The notes under the pieces were generated by a model. It searched no databases, was not told the origin of the DNA, and was given only the letters and a program-made list of their open reading frames with translations. The translations under genes and the position numbers were made by a program. Positions 1-7,077 of a stretch of 9,873 bases of DNA are shown here, in pieces (positions within the stretch are counted from its first letter, which is position 1; each line of letters starts with the position of its first letter). Source of the DNA: Rikenellaceae bacterium (GTDB taxonomy: Bacteria > Bacteroidota > Bacteroidia > Bacteroidales > Rikenellaceae); the NCBI GenBank assembly GCA_020859745.1, contig JAJBVQ010000084.1, forward strand, positions 1-9,873. Reading direction: 5' to 3'.

Positions 1-3000
1 TGGGAGCACTGCGCGCCGGCGGCGCGGCCACGGCCCAGACTTTCACCGAGGGGCAAGACCCTGCGGCACACGAGATCCACCGCGCACCGAGGCGGGCCTC
101 TTATTTCGCTTACGAGACCGCCGACAAAGCAGCGCAAGGCGTGCCGGAACAGTCCGACCGCTACCTTTCGCTGAACGGCAAGTGGAAATTCTTCTTTGTC
201 GAAAACGCCGACCAGCGGCCCACAGACTTTTACAAGACCGACTACAACTCCGCCGGGTGGAAGACCATCCCGGTGCCGGGGATCTGGCAGGTCAATGGAT
301 ATGGGGATGCCGTGTATATCAATCCGGGATACCCGTGGAGCAACATCGAGCGGCCCAAGCCGCCGCACATTCCGTCGCAGGACAACTACGTGGGCTCCTA
401 TATCCGCGAGGTGCGCGTGCCGGCGGATTGGAAGGGCGACGCCATCTATATTCATTTCGGTTCCGTGACCTCGAACCTGTACCTGTGGGTGAACGGTAAA
501 TTCGTGGGCTACAGCGAGGACAGCAAGCTGGGAGCGGAGTTCGACCTGACGAAATACTTGGTGCCGGGGCAGGAGAACAAGATCGCTTTCCAGGTATTCC
601 GCTGGAGCGACGGCAGCTGGCTGGAGGATCAGGACTTCTGGCGTTTGAGCGGCGTGGCGCGGGACGTCTATATGTACGCCCGGCCGCAAACCCGGTTAGG
701 AGATATCCGTGTGGTGACCGACCTCGACGCGGCGTATAAGGATGCCTCTTTAAAGGTGGATGCCAATGTTGTAAATGCAACGGGGGCAACTACTGTAAAC
801 GTTACGCTGACAGATCCGTCGGGCAAAACCGTCGTTTCGGAACAGGGCATCAAGCCGGGCAAGGGCGGCGCGGTGAAACTGGATATCCCGGTGGCCGACC
901 CGCTGAAATGGAGCGCCGAGGTGCCGAACCTCTATAAATTGCTGGTTACGGTCGATAACGGCGGCGGCAAGGCGGTTTCGCAGGAGTATATCCCGCTGAA
1001 CGTCGGCTTCCGCAAGATCGAACTGAAAAATTCACAGGTGCTGGTCAACGGGCAGCCGGTGCTGTTCAAGGGAGCTGACCGGCATGAGATGGACCCGACT
1101 TATGGGTACCATGTGCCGCGCGAAACGATGCTCAAAGACATCGAGATCCTCAAGAAATTCAACTTCAACGCAGTGCGGACGTCCCACTACCCGAACGACC
1201 CGTACTGGTACGAACTGTGCGACAAGTACGGCATCTACCTGGTGGATGAAGCGAATGTGGAGGCGCACGGGATGGGCTACGGCAAGGAGAACCTGGGCAG
1301 CGACCTGCGGTTCGAGAAGGCGCATGTCGAGCGCGGCTCGCGCATGGCGATCCGCGACAAGAACCACCCCTCGGTGATCTTCTGGTCGCTGGGCAACGAG
1401 TCGGGCGACGGCCATAACTTCCGCGAGGAATACAAGTGGATCAAAGAGTATGACCCGACGCGGCCGGTACAATACGAACGGGCGATCTGGGACGCCAAAG
1501 CGCCGCATTACAGCGACATCTGGTGTCCGATGTACACCGGGGTGCGCGAGATGGAGCGGCTGGGGCAGAACCTCGACGAGCGGGTGGACGGCCGGCCGGT
1601 GATCCTGTGCGAATATGCCCATGCGATGGGCAATTCGCTGGGCGGCTTCAAGGAGTACTGGGAGGTGATCCGCAAGTATCCGAACCTCCAGGGGGGCTTT
1701 ATCTGGGACTTCGTGGACCAAGCCCTGCGCGGGTACGACAAGGACGGGAATATGATCTATACCTATGGCGGGGATTACGGGAAGTACACCGTTTCGGACA
1801 ACAACTTCAACAGCAACGGCCTGATAAATCCGGACCGGCAGCCGAACCCGCATATGTACGAGGCGGGATTCGTGCAGCGGTCGATCCTGACTGCGCCGGT
1901 CGATTTGCAAAAGGGGATCGTGGAGGTCTACAACGAGAACTTCTTTATCGACCTGTCGCGCTACTATATGGTGTGGCAGCTCAAGGACAACGGGACTGTT
2001 GTGCGGCAGGGTACGGTCACCGACCTGAACGTGGAGCCGCAGCAGCGCGCACAGATCGCATTGCCGGGGTATGCTGTGCCGGCGAATGCGACGGGCGAGC
2101 TGTTGCTGGATGTGAAATACCTGCTCAAAACTCAGGACGGGATTCTGCCGGCGGGCACGGTCGTGGCTTACGACCAGATGGAGGTTCGTCCGTACGGGGC
2201 GTGGGGCGCTACCGTGGCGGCTACGAAAGCGGCGCCGCGCATCGAGCCGAACACGCGGGCTATCGTCGTGGTGGCGGGCGACAATAAGATCTACTTCAAC
2301 CGCTGGACGGGGCTGATGACGGACTACACGTTGGACGGTCTGGACATGGTCGAAACGGGCCATACGCTGCGGCCGATGTTCTGGCGCGCGCCGACCGACA
2401 ACGATATGGGGGCGGGACAGCAAAACCGCTTTGCGCTGTGGAAAAATCCGGAGATGAAGCTCAAGTCGATCAAGGATTCGACGCTGGCGGACGGAAATAT
2501 CGTGGTGACCAGCGTGTTCGAGCTGCCGAAGCTGTTCGCGACCCTGACTATCGACTACACGATTAACGGCGCGGGCGAGATCGGGGTGAGCCAGAAGCTG
2601 ACCACGGATCCGACGAAGGAGAAGATGCCGCACCTGTTCCGTTTCGGGATGGAGCTGACGATGCCGGAGGCGTTCCGCACGATTGATTTCTACGGGCGCG
2701 GGCCGGTGGAGAATTATATCGACCGTCAGGGGGCGGCGAAGATCGGCCGCTATGCGCAGTCGGTGGACGACCAGTACTGGGGCTACATCCGCCCGCAGGA
2801 GAGCGGCAACAAGAGCGACCTGCGGTGGTGGAAACTGACGAATCCGGACGGGATCGGTTTCCTGATCGAGTCGGACGCGCCGTTCGAGGCATCGGCGCTG
2901 CCGTACGCGATGGACGACCTGGACGACGGGCCGAGCAAAGATCAACGGCATTCGGGTTCGCTAGTGAAGCGGGATTTCGTGACGCTGAATATCGCGTCGC

Positions 3001-3116
3001 GCCAGATGGGACTGGGCTGCGAGAACAGTTGGGGAGCGTGGCCGCTTCCGCAGTACCTGCTGCCGTACGGGGACTATAAGTTCGACTTCGTACTCAAACC
3101 GGTGACGCGGCAATAA
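1..3116 (+). CDS. GH2 family beta-galactosidase (LacZ-like), 5'-truncated by the window edge
   Basis: Hydrolyses terminal beta-galactosides by a retaining mechanism. The frame is open from base 3 and gives 1037 visible residues (E. coli LacZ has 1024). Visible residues 1-12 end in AATAQ, which looks like the tail of a signal peptide cleaved before Gln, so the enzyme is probably exported to the periplasm or surface. Order (visible numbering): sugar-binding jelly roll about 55-227 with RWSDGSWLEDQDFWR as in LacZ; Ig-like domain about 232-337; TIM barrel about 340-640; then the C-terminal beta domains typical of large LacZ enzymes. The acid/base Glu is in WSLGNESGDG (codon 1398-1400) and the nucleophile Glu in ILCEYAHAMGNSLGG (codon 1611-1613). 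Also LacZ-like are RTSHYPND, DEANVEAHG, CPMYTGV, and a late NSWGAWP in the position of LacZ Trp999. GTG at 141 is not the start, because family sequence (HEIHRAPRRASYFAYE) continues upstream of it. No neighbouring glycan-uptake genes are visible, so the natural substrate is open. Confidence 0.96.
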   Translation, partial: GALRAGGAATAQTFTEGQDPAAHEIHRAPRRASYFAYETADKAAQGVPEQSDRYLSLNGKWKFFFVENADQRPTDFYKTDYNSAGWKTIPVPGIWQVNGYGDAVYINPGYPWSNIERPKPPHIPSQDNYVGSYIREVRVPADWKGDAIYIHFGSVTSNLYLWVNGKFVGYSEDSKLGAEFDLTKYLVPGQENKIAFQVFRWSDGSWLEDQDFWRLSGVARDVYMYARPQTRLGDIRVVTDLDAAYKDASLKVDANVVNATGATTVNVTLTDPSGKTVVSEQGIKPGKGGAVKLDIPVADPLKWSAEVPNLYKLLVTVDNGGGKAVSQEYIPLNVGFRKIELKNSQVLVNGQPVLFKGADRHEMDPTYGYHVPRETMLKDIEILKKFNFNAVRTSHYPNDPYWYELCDKYGIYLVDEANVEAHGMGYGKENLGSDLRFEKAHVERGSRMAIRDKNHPSVIFWSLGNESGDGHNFREEYKWIKEYDPTRPVQYERAIWDAKAPHYSDIWCPMYTGVREMERLGQNLDERVDGRPVILCEYAHAMGNSLGGFKEYWEVIRKYPNLQGGFIWDFVDQALRGYDKDGNMIYTYGGDYGKYTVSDNNFNSNGLINPDRQPNPHMYEAGFVQRSILTAPVDLQKGIVEVYNENFFIDLSRYYMVWQLKDNGTVVRQGTVTDLNVEPQQRAQIALPGYAVPANATGELLLDVKYLLKTQDGILPAGTVVAYDQMEVRPYGAWGATVAATKAAPRIEPNTRAIVVVAGDNKIYFNRWTGLMTDYTLDGLDMVETGHTLRPMFWRAPTDNDMGAGQQNRFALWKNPEMKLKSIKDSTLADGNIVVTSVFELPKLFATLTIDYTINGAGEIGVSQKLTTDPTKEKMPHLFRFGMELTMPEAFRTIDFYGRGPVENYIDRQGAAKIGRYAQSVDDQYWGYIRPQESGNKSDLRWWKLTNPDGIGFLIESDAPFEASALPYAMDDLDDGPSKDQRHSGSLVKRDFVTLNIASRQMGLGCENSWGAWPLPQYLLPYGDYKFDFVLKPVTRQ

Positions 3117-3134
3117 ATAACCGGTCGCTTTTTT

Positions 3135-3167
3135 CAGTACCCTCATTCTTTATGTTTGAGGGTACTG
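3135..3167 (+). terminator. Probable intrinsic terminator of the beta-galactosidase gene
   Basis: A perfect 11-bp inverted repeat (CAGTACCCTCA / TGAGGGTACTG) with an 11-nt loop begins 18 nt after the stop codon. A modest T-rich tail (CTGTTTTGTT) follows on the + strand. The opposite strand has an A-run after the stem instead, so the hairpin suits the + strand only. The T-tract is weak, which limits confidence. Confidence 0.55.
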
Positions 3168-3332
3168 CTGTTTTGTTGGCTTCGCGTTGACCTTTGGTTT
3201 TCCTCGTGCTACCTCGCCAGAACCCGCAAGCAGGATCTGACCTCAATAATCTCTATGTATGAGGCAGTTACAACCGTCACGGTGTGCCCGCGGCAATGCC
3301 GGAGCAGTACCCTCCCGTTTGTCGAAAGTCCC

Positions 3333-3382
3333 GCTTGTTTAGAGGGCAATTCGGCTTCGTTTAGTGCAAGCTAAACAAGCCG
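3333..3382. repeat. Inverted repeat with two alternative left arms
   Basis: The right arm CTAAACAAGC (3371-3380) can pair perfectly with GCTTGTTTAG (3333-3342). Alternatively the region to 3382 can pair with CGGCTTCGTTTAG (3353-3365) as two 6-bp stems separated by a single bulged C. The two pairings are mutually exclusive. No gene is immediately downstream on either strand, so an attenuator role has no obvious target. Confidence 0.6.
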
Positions 3383-3476
3383 GAGTGCTGCGGGAGCCGT
3401 CAAATCACACGCTTAAGCCGGCGCCAACGATGCCTTCGGGCACTCCGAATGGATTGTAATTACTCCAAGTTGCACG

Positions 3477-3496
3477 CCCAGGGCAGTTGCCCTGGG
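3477..3496. repeat. GC-rich hairpin
   Basis: CCCAGGGC and GCCCTGGG form a perfect 8-bp stem around the loop AGTT, extendable outward by G-T, C-G and A-T pairs. No T-run follows on either strand, so it does not look like a terminator. Confidence 0.6.
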
Positions 3497-3645
3497 TGTT
3501 GTCGTTCCGGCTTCGAGGGTCGGATGGCCGCTCTCGACCACTGGGTCGGTCGGCCTGCGTGACTCGCTCCGCTCGTCGCCGCAAACCTGACATGTTGTTT
3601 GCTTACCGGTCTAACAATAGACCCCAACACAAAGAAAGGATAGAT

Positions 3646-3695
3646 ATAAACCGCATCGGCCTGCCGGAATAATCCGGCAGGCCGATGTGGTTTAT
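3646..3695 (-). terminator. Very strong hairpin terminator downstream of nrdJ
   Basis: Two 23-nt arms (3646-3668 and 3673-3695) pair along their whole length except for one wobble or mismatch position, around the 4-nt loop ATAA. The core is CGGCCTGCCGGA / TCCGGCAGGCCG and the base of the stem is ATAAACC / GGTTTAT. On the - strand it starts 16 nt after the nrdJ stop codon. The distal arm ends in TTTAT and continues ATCTATCCTTTCTTT, which is T-rich but not a clean T-run. The A-rich and T-rich stem bases suggest it may also stop transcription arriving from the + side. Confidence 0.7.
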
Positions 3696-3711
3696 ACGGT
3701 GCAGTCGAGGA

Positions 3712-6243
3712 TCAACCGCACTTCGAGTGGCCGCAGTTGGTGCAGACCAGACAACCCTCCTGATAAACCAGCGCCTCCTGTCCGCACTCCGGGCACTTCT
3801 TGCCCCCCTTCGGCTTCGTCCCGTTCGGGATATACTTGTGCAGCGCCCGCGCCACGCCGTTTTTCCACGTGTTGATCGTATCGCTGTCCAGTCGCAGCGA
3901 CGACACCAGGTTCACCACGTCGATCGGCGGCATCCCAGTACGCAGCACCCCCGAGATCAGTTTGGCATAGTTCCAGAACTCCTCGTCGAACAGGCGCGAG
4001 ATGCCCCCCACCGTATTCACGTAGCCGTACTTATCCTTATACTGGAAATCGTACCGTTTGGAACCGTCCTTCTCGATCACCTTGATGATGTTCCCCTTCT
4101 TGATCGTCTTCGGAAAATAGAGCGCGTCCTCGTCCACCTTACCGGTGAAGATTTCATACGGTTTGTGGTTGTACAGCCCCACGAAAGCGATCCAGTCCTC
4201 CGGGCCGTTCTTGAACCGCACGACGTCGGCCTCCAGCGAAACCGGGCGGCTGGCCGGAATCCCGTCCTCCTCCTCTTTCTTCTTGTCTTTCTTGACCAAC
4301 ACCCCGGCGCGGCTGCCGTCGCGGTATACCGTGACGCCTTTGCAGCCCGATTTCCATGCCGTCTTATAGACTTCGTCCACCAGCGCCTCGCTCACGTCGT
4401 TCGGCAGGTTGACCGTCACCGAGATGGAGTGGTCGACCCATTTCTGCATCGCCCCCTGCATCTTGACCTTGGCCACCCAGTCGATGTCATTCGAGGTGGC
4501 GTTGTGGTACGGCGATTCGGCCACTAGCTTATCGACCTCCTTGTCGGAGAGCTTCTTGATCTGCTCGTCGGTCAGCCCCTTGTTGACCTTGACCCAGGTC
4601 AGGAAATGGTGGTGGTACACGTTGTATTCCTCCCACGAATCCCCCACCTCGTCCACAAAGGTCACATTGACACTCTTGTCGCTGGGATTGACTTTGCGCC
4701 GCCGTTTGTAGACCGGCAGGAACACCGGCTCGATACCGCTCGTGGTCTGGGTCATCAGGGAGGTTGTCCCCGTCGGCGCGATGGTCAGCATCGCGACGTT
4801 ACGCCGCCCCTGCTTGACCATCAGGTCGTACAGCTTCGGGTCGGCCTCCTTGATGCGCAGGATCATCGGGTTCTTCTCCTCCCGTTTGGCGTCGTACATC
4901 TCGAACGCGCCGCGCTCCCCGGCCATCTCCACCGAAGCGCGGTACGCCTCTACCGCCAGCGTTTTCTGCAATTCCGCCGCAAACTCAGTGGCCTTGTCCG
5001 TCCCGTATTGCAGCCCCAAAGCCGCCAGCATATCGCCCTCGGCCGTGATCCCCAGCCCGGTGCGCCGCCCCATGGTGGCTTTGCGGCGGATCTTTTCCCA
5101 CAGTTCGCGCTCTACCCGACGTATATCCGCGTCTTCCGGGTCTTTGCTGATCTTTTCGATGATCGCCTCGACCTTCTCCAGCTCGATGTCGATGATGTCG
5201 TCCATCATGCGCATCGCCTTGCGCACATGCTTCTTGAACTTGGCGGTATCGAACTTAGCCTCTTTGGTGAAAGGCTTGTCCACGTAGTTGTACAGGTTCA
5301 GCGCCAACAAGCGGCAGCTGTCATAAGGACAGAGCGGGATCTCGCCGCAAGGATTGGTCGAAACGGTCCGGAAACCGAGGTCGGCGTAGCAGTCCGGCAC
5401 CGACTCGCGGATAATGGTGTCCCAGAACAACACCCCCGGCTCGGCCGATTTCCAGGCGTTGTGCACGATCTTTTTCCACAGCGCCGCCGCGTCGATCTCG
5501 CCCGAGAACATCGGGTTTTTGGAGTCGATCGGGAACTGCTGTTTGTATGGTTTCCCGTCGATGGCCGCCTGCATGAACTCGTCGTCCACCTTGATCGAGA
5601 CATTGGCCCCGGTCACCTTGCCCTGCTCCAGTTTGGCGTCGATAAAGCGCTCGGCGTCGGGATGCTTGATCGACAGCGACAGCATCAGCGCCCCCCTGCG
5701 CCCGTCCTGCGCCACCTCGCGCGTGGAGTTGGAGTAGCGTTCCATAAACGGCACGATCCCCGTAGAGGTGAGTGCGGAATTGAGCACCGGCGAGCCTGTC
5801 GGCCGGATATGCGACAGGTCGTGTCCCACGCCCCCGCGCCGCTTCATCAGCTGCACCTGTTCTTCGTCGATACGGATGATGCCTCCGTACGAGTCCGCCG
5901 GCTTCTCGTGGCCGATCACGAAGCAGTTCGAGATCGAGGCGATCTGGAAGTCGTTGCCGATACCGGTCATCGGCCCTCCCTGCGGCACGGCGTATTTGAA
6001 ACCGTCGAGCAGCTCGCGTATCTCGGCCTTGGTCATCGGGTTGGGATATTTCTTCTCGATCCGCGCCAGCTCCGAGGCGATACGCTCGTGCATCTGTTCG
6101 GGCGATTTTTCGTAGATCTTCCCGAACGAGTCCTTCAGGGCGTACTTGGTGACCCACACGGTGGCGGCCAGCTCGTCGCCGTCGAAGTAGTCGCGGGCGC
6201 CGGCCACGGCCTCTTCGTAGGTGTATTGTTTGAGTTCGTGCAT
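3712..6243 (-). CDS. nrdJ: Adenosylcobalamin-dependent (class II) ribonucleotide reductase
   Basis: Reduces ribonucleotides to deoxyribonucleotides in the cytoplasm using a radical generated from adenosylcobalamin, without oxygen and without a separate radical subunit. The protein has 843 residues. Class II/NrdJ marks in order: SISNCFVIG with the first redox Cys107; the catalytic loop NPCGEIPL (Asn297, thiyl Cys299, Glu301); the second redox Cys310 in DSCRLLALN, with the same spacing from the thiyl Cys as in Thermotoga NrdJ; IAPTGTTS at 489-496; and TVYRDGS at 638-644. After a charged linker (about 650-662) comes a region at about 670-780 that resembles the TSCPD-type domain of long NrdJ proteins. 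A cysteine-rich tail follows: CPEC at 817-820, CLVCTNCG at 831-838 and a terminal SKCG. It probably forms a zinc ribbon and a thiol pair that re-reduces the active site. No ATP-cone is seen at the N-terminus. The ATG at 6243 starts family-like sequence and lies about 34 nt after the expected transcription start. No cobalamin riboswitch fits in the short leader. Confidence 0.97.
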   Translation of the reverse strand: MHELKQYTYEEAVAGARDYFDGDELAATVWVTKYALKDSFGKIYEKSPEQMHERIASELARIEKKYPNPMTKAEIRELLDGFKYAVPQGGPMTGIGNDFQIASISNCFVIGHEKPADSYGGIIRIDEEQVQLMKRRGGVGHDLSHIRPTGSPVLNSALTSTGIVPFMERYSNSTREVAQDGRRGALMLSLSIKHPDAERFIDAKLEQGKVTGANVSIKVDDEFMQAAIDGKPYKQQFPIDSKNPMFSGEIDAAALWKKIVHNAWKSAEPGVLFWDTIIRESVPDCYADLGFRTVSTNPCGEIPLCPYDSCRLLALNLYNYVDKPFTKEAKFDTAKFKKHVRKAMRMMDDIIDIELEKVEAIIEKISKDPEDADIRRVERELWEKIRRKATMGRRTGLGITAEGDMLAALGLQYGTDKATEFAAELQKTLAVEAYRASVEMAGERGAFEMYDAKREEKNPMILRIKEADPKLYDLMVKQGRRNVAMLTIAPTGTTSLMTQTTSGIEPVFLPVYKRRRKVNPSDKSVNVTFVDEVGDSWEEYNVYHHHFLTWVKVNKGLTDEQIKKLSDKEVDKLVAESPYHNATSNDIDWVAKVKMQGAMQKWVDHSISVTVNLPNDVSEALVDEVYKTAWKSGCKGVTVYRDGSRAGVLVKKDKKKEEEDGIPASRPVSLEADVVRFKNGPEDWIAFVGLYNHKPYEIFTGKVDEDALYFPKTIKKGNIIKVIEKDGSKRYDFQYKDKYGYVNTVGGISRLFDEEFWNYAKLISGVLRTGMPPIDVVNLVSSLRLDSDTINTWKNGVARALHKYIPNGTKPKGGKKCPECGQEALVYQEGCLVCTNCGHSKCG

Positions 6244-6281
6244 GGTGTGTATTAAGGGACTGTGATATTTTGAATTTCATA

Positions 6282-6289
6282 CAAAGGTA
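6282..6289 (-). promoter_or_regulatory. Bacteroidetes -7 box for nrdJ
   Basis: On the - strand the sequence reads TACCTTTG, an exact match to TAnnTTTG, 38 nt upstream of the nrdJ ATG. Transcription would begin near 6277, giving a leader of about 34 nt. No convincing -33 TTTG is present at the expected spacing. The box lies in the nrdJ-folB gap, so nrdJ can be transcribed separately from folB. Confidence 0.6.
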
Positions 6290-6364
6290 ATCCCTTTTTC
6301 CATGTCGGGATATACTGCCTCAAAAACTTATTAACAATTAATTAATGTCTTACATGTCAATTCA

Positions 6365-6721
6365 TTATCTCTCTGTGATCACGCTAACTTTCTCAACCTG
6401 ACCGCCTAACGGGGGGGCCATTTTGGACACTTTCAGCCGCAGGGCGAGGATGGCGGGGAACCGCTCCCGAAGGGCTTCGGCGATGCGCCGCGAAACGTGT
6501 TCCAGCAGGTGGGATTTGATCTCCATCTGCTCGCGCACGCACTGGTACACGTCGAGGTAGCTGACGGTAGTTTCCAATTCGTCGGTCAGGGCGGCCTGCT
6601 CGCCGTCCACGTCGAAACTGAGGTCTACGCGGAAACGGTTGCCGACAATCTGTTCCTCTTCGTAATGCCCGTGGAAGGCGTAAAATTCCATATTCTCCAA
6701 TTCGATGGTGGTCTTTCTCAT
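6365..6721 (-). CDS. folB: Dihydroneopterin aldolase
   Basis: Cytoplasmic enzyme of tetrahydrofolate synthesis: cleaves 7,8-dihydroneopterin to 6-hydroxymethyl-7,8-dihydropterin and glycolaldehyde, supplying the substrate for FolK. At 118 residues it has the usual FolB length. Family features are YAFHGHYEEEQIVGNRF (15-30 region, with the pterin-site Glu at 21-23), the VSYLDVY segment with catalytic-type Tyr55, LLEHVSRRIA with the substrate-anchoring Glu74, and the LRLKVSKMAPPLGG segment with catalytic-type Lys100. These positions match the Tyr54/Glu74/Lys100 arrangement known for other FolB enzymes. It stands alone: no folK, folP or folE is adjacent. It is followed on the same strand, after 121 bp, by nrdJ, which has its own promoter box. 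The paralogue FolX (dihydromonapterin epimerase) is the main alternative but is less likely outside proteobacteria. Confidence 0.92.
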   Translation of the reverse strand: MRKTTIELENMEFYAFHGHYEEEQIVGNRFRVDLSFDVDGEQAALTDELETTVSYLDVYQCVREQMEIKSHLLEHVSRRIAEALRERFPAILALRLKVSKMAPPLGGQVEKVSVITER

Positions 6722-6746
6722 CTCTTTTCCGGTTTTTATATCCTTG

Positions 6747-6754
6747 CAAAACTA
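6747..6754 (-). promoter_or_regulatory. Bacteroidetes -7 box for folB
   Basis: On the - strand the sequence reads TAGTTTTG, an exact match to TAnnTTTG, 25 nt upstream of the folB ATG. The predicted leader is about 20 nt and has no Shine-Dalgarno, as is normal in this phylum. No clear -33 element was seen. Confidence 0.55.
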
Positions 6755-6777
6755 CGGCTTTTGCCTTTACCCTATCG

Positions 6778-7010
6778 GAGGGTACTGTTCTTTTTGTGAA
6801 CAAAAAGAACCAAAAAAACTTCCGAGCGCATCCCCCTGGGATGCTTTGGCTGTAACTACCCTTGCTTTTGGGCTGTGAGCAATGGGCCGCTTAGGGCTTC
6901 ATAACATTGGGCGGCCCATTGCCACAACCCAAAACGGGTGATTGCGGAGCCTAAGGAGTAGCGCAGCTGACTCAAAAGTCTTTTGGGTACCTTTTCTTCA
7001 GAAAAGGTAC
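6778..7010. repeat. Cluster of four hairpins in the folB-glnS spacer, possible miniature or palindromic repeat element
   Basis: The divergent spacer runs 6722-7077 and has no gene. Between the two promoter boxes lie: GTTCTTTTTG / CAAAAAGAAC with loop TGAA (6787-6810); GCATCCC / GGGATGC with loop CCT (6828-6844); a long stem at 6866-6934; and GTACCTTTTCT / AGAAAAGGTAC (6987-7010). Just inside the outer hairpins, CCAAAAAAACTT (6810-6821) is an imperfect inverted copy of AAGTCTTTTGG (6976-6986). The whole therefore has roughly mirror-symmetric ends, as in a MITE-like or BIME/REP-like element. No target-site duplication or transposase gene was recognised. A regulatory RNA or a protein-binding region are alternatives. 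Confidence 0.45.
6866..6934. repeat. Long imperfect hairpin
   Basis: The outer arms TTTTGGGCTGTG (6866-6877) and CACAACCCAAAA (6923-6934) pair with one mismatch, which becomes a G-U wobble in a - strand RNA. After one bulged A, the inner arms GCAATGGGCCGC (6879-6890) and GCGGCCCATTGC (6911-6922) pair perfectly. The loop is 20 nt. With 24 arm positions this is the longest fold in the spacer. Neither side is followed by a T-run. Confidence 0.75.
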
Positions 7011-7041
7011 GGTTCCATACAACGGGTAGTGACAAAAGCAG

Positions 7042-7049
7042 TATATTTG
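7042..7049 (+). promoter_or_regulatory. Bacteroidetes -7 box for glnS; decides the start codon
   Basis: TATATTTG matches TAnnTTTG exactly and ends two bases before an in-frame ATG at 7051. Transcription would begin near 7053-7055, at or after that ATG, so translation more likely starts at ATG 7078 with a leader of about 23-25 nt. No clear -33 TTTG was seen. Confidence 0.6.
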
Positions 7050-7077
7050 CATGATAGATAAACACGTAGAGAGAAAA

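Larger units (their letters stand above)
3168..3645. other. Gene-free structured spacer, possible mobile-element remnant
   Basis: About 480 bp between the convergent beta-galactosidase and nrdJ genes without a convincing gene. Seen directly: a 10-bp inverted repeat GCTTGTTTAG / CTAAACAAGC (3333-3342 and 3371-3380); a competing left arm GCTTCGTTTAG at 3355-3365; a stem CCCAGGGC / GCCCTGGG with a 4-nt loop (3477-3496), extendable by three pairs; GCAAAC / GTTTGC (3581-3586 and 3597-3602); and GGTCT / AGACC (3608-3612 and 3619-3623). Short open frames exist on both strands (TTG 3156-3374 +; ATG 3405-3593 -, 62 residues, very Arg-rich) but show no recognisable domain. My inference, partly from an impression of similar stretches in Bacteroidales conjugative elements that I cannot verify here, is a leftover non-coding segment of a mobile element. 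It could equally be an RNA-encoding or simply degenerate spacer. Confidence 0.35.

Noticed and set aside
141..143. GTG as the start of the beta-galactosidase
   Set aside because: The frame stays open to base 3, and the upstream residues are typical of secreted GH2 enzymes and include a signal-peptide tail, so the true start lies before the window.
1032..2951. Long open frame (639 codons) on the - strand
   Set aside because: It is antisense to the beta-galactosidase core. Its Arg/Val/His-rich composition is an artefact of GC-rich codon use and it shows no domain.
3156..3374. 72-codon frame on the + strand from TTG
   Set aside because: It starts inside the beta-galactosidase terminator hairpin, uses a rare start, has no promoter box and has no recognisable domain.
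3405..3593. 62-codon Arg-rich frame on the - strand
   Set aside because: It has an ATG but no TAnnTTTG box upstream, runs through the 3477-3496 hairpin, and a second frame of the same DNA is equally open. Kept only as part of the structured spacer.
3117..3711. Group II intron, tRNA or CRISPR content in the left spacer
   Set aside because: No domain V-like motif, no tRNA T-loop or cloverleaf, and no regularly spaced direct repeats were found.
4606..6255. Long open frame (549 codons) on the + strand
   Set aside because: It is antisense to nrdJ, which has all its catalytic motifs. The frame reads as low-information Arg/Val/Leu/His-rich protein.
6722..7077. tRNA or riboswitch (T-box) upstream of glnS
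   Set aside because: No T-box sequence or cloverleaf is present. The hairpins lie upstream of the predicted glnS transcription start, so they would not be in its leader.
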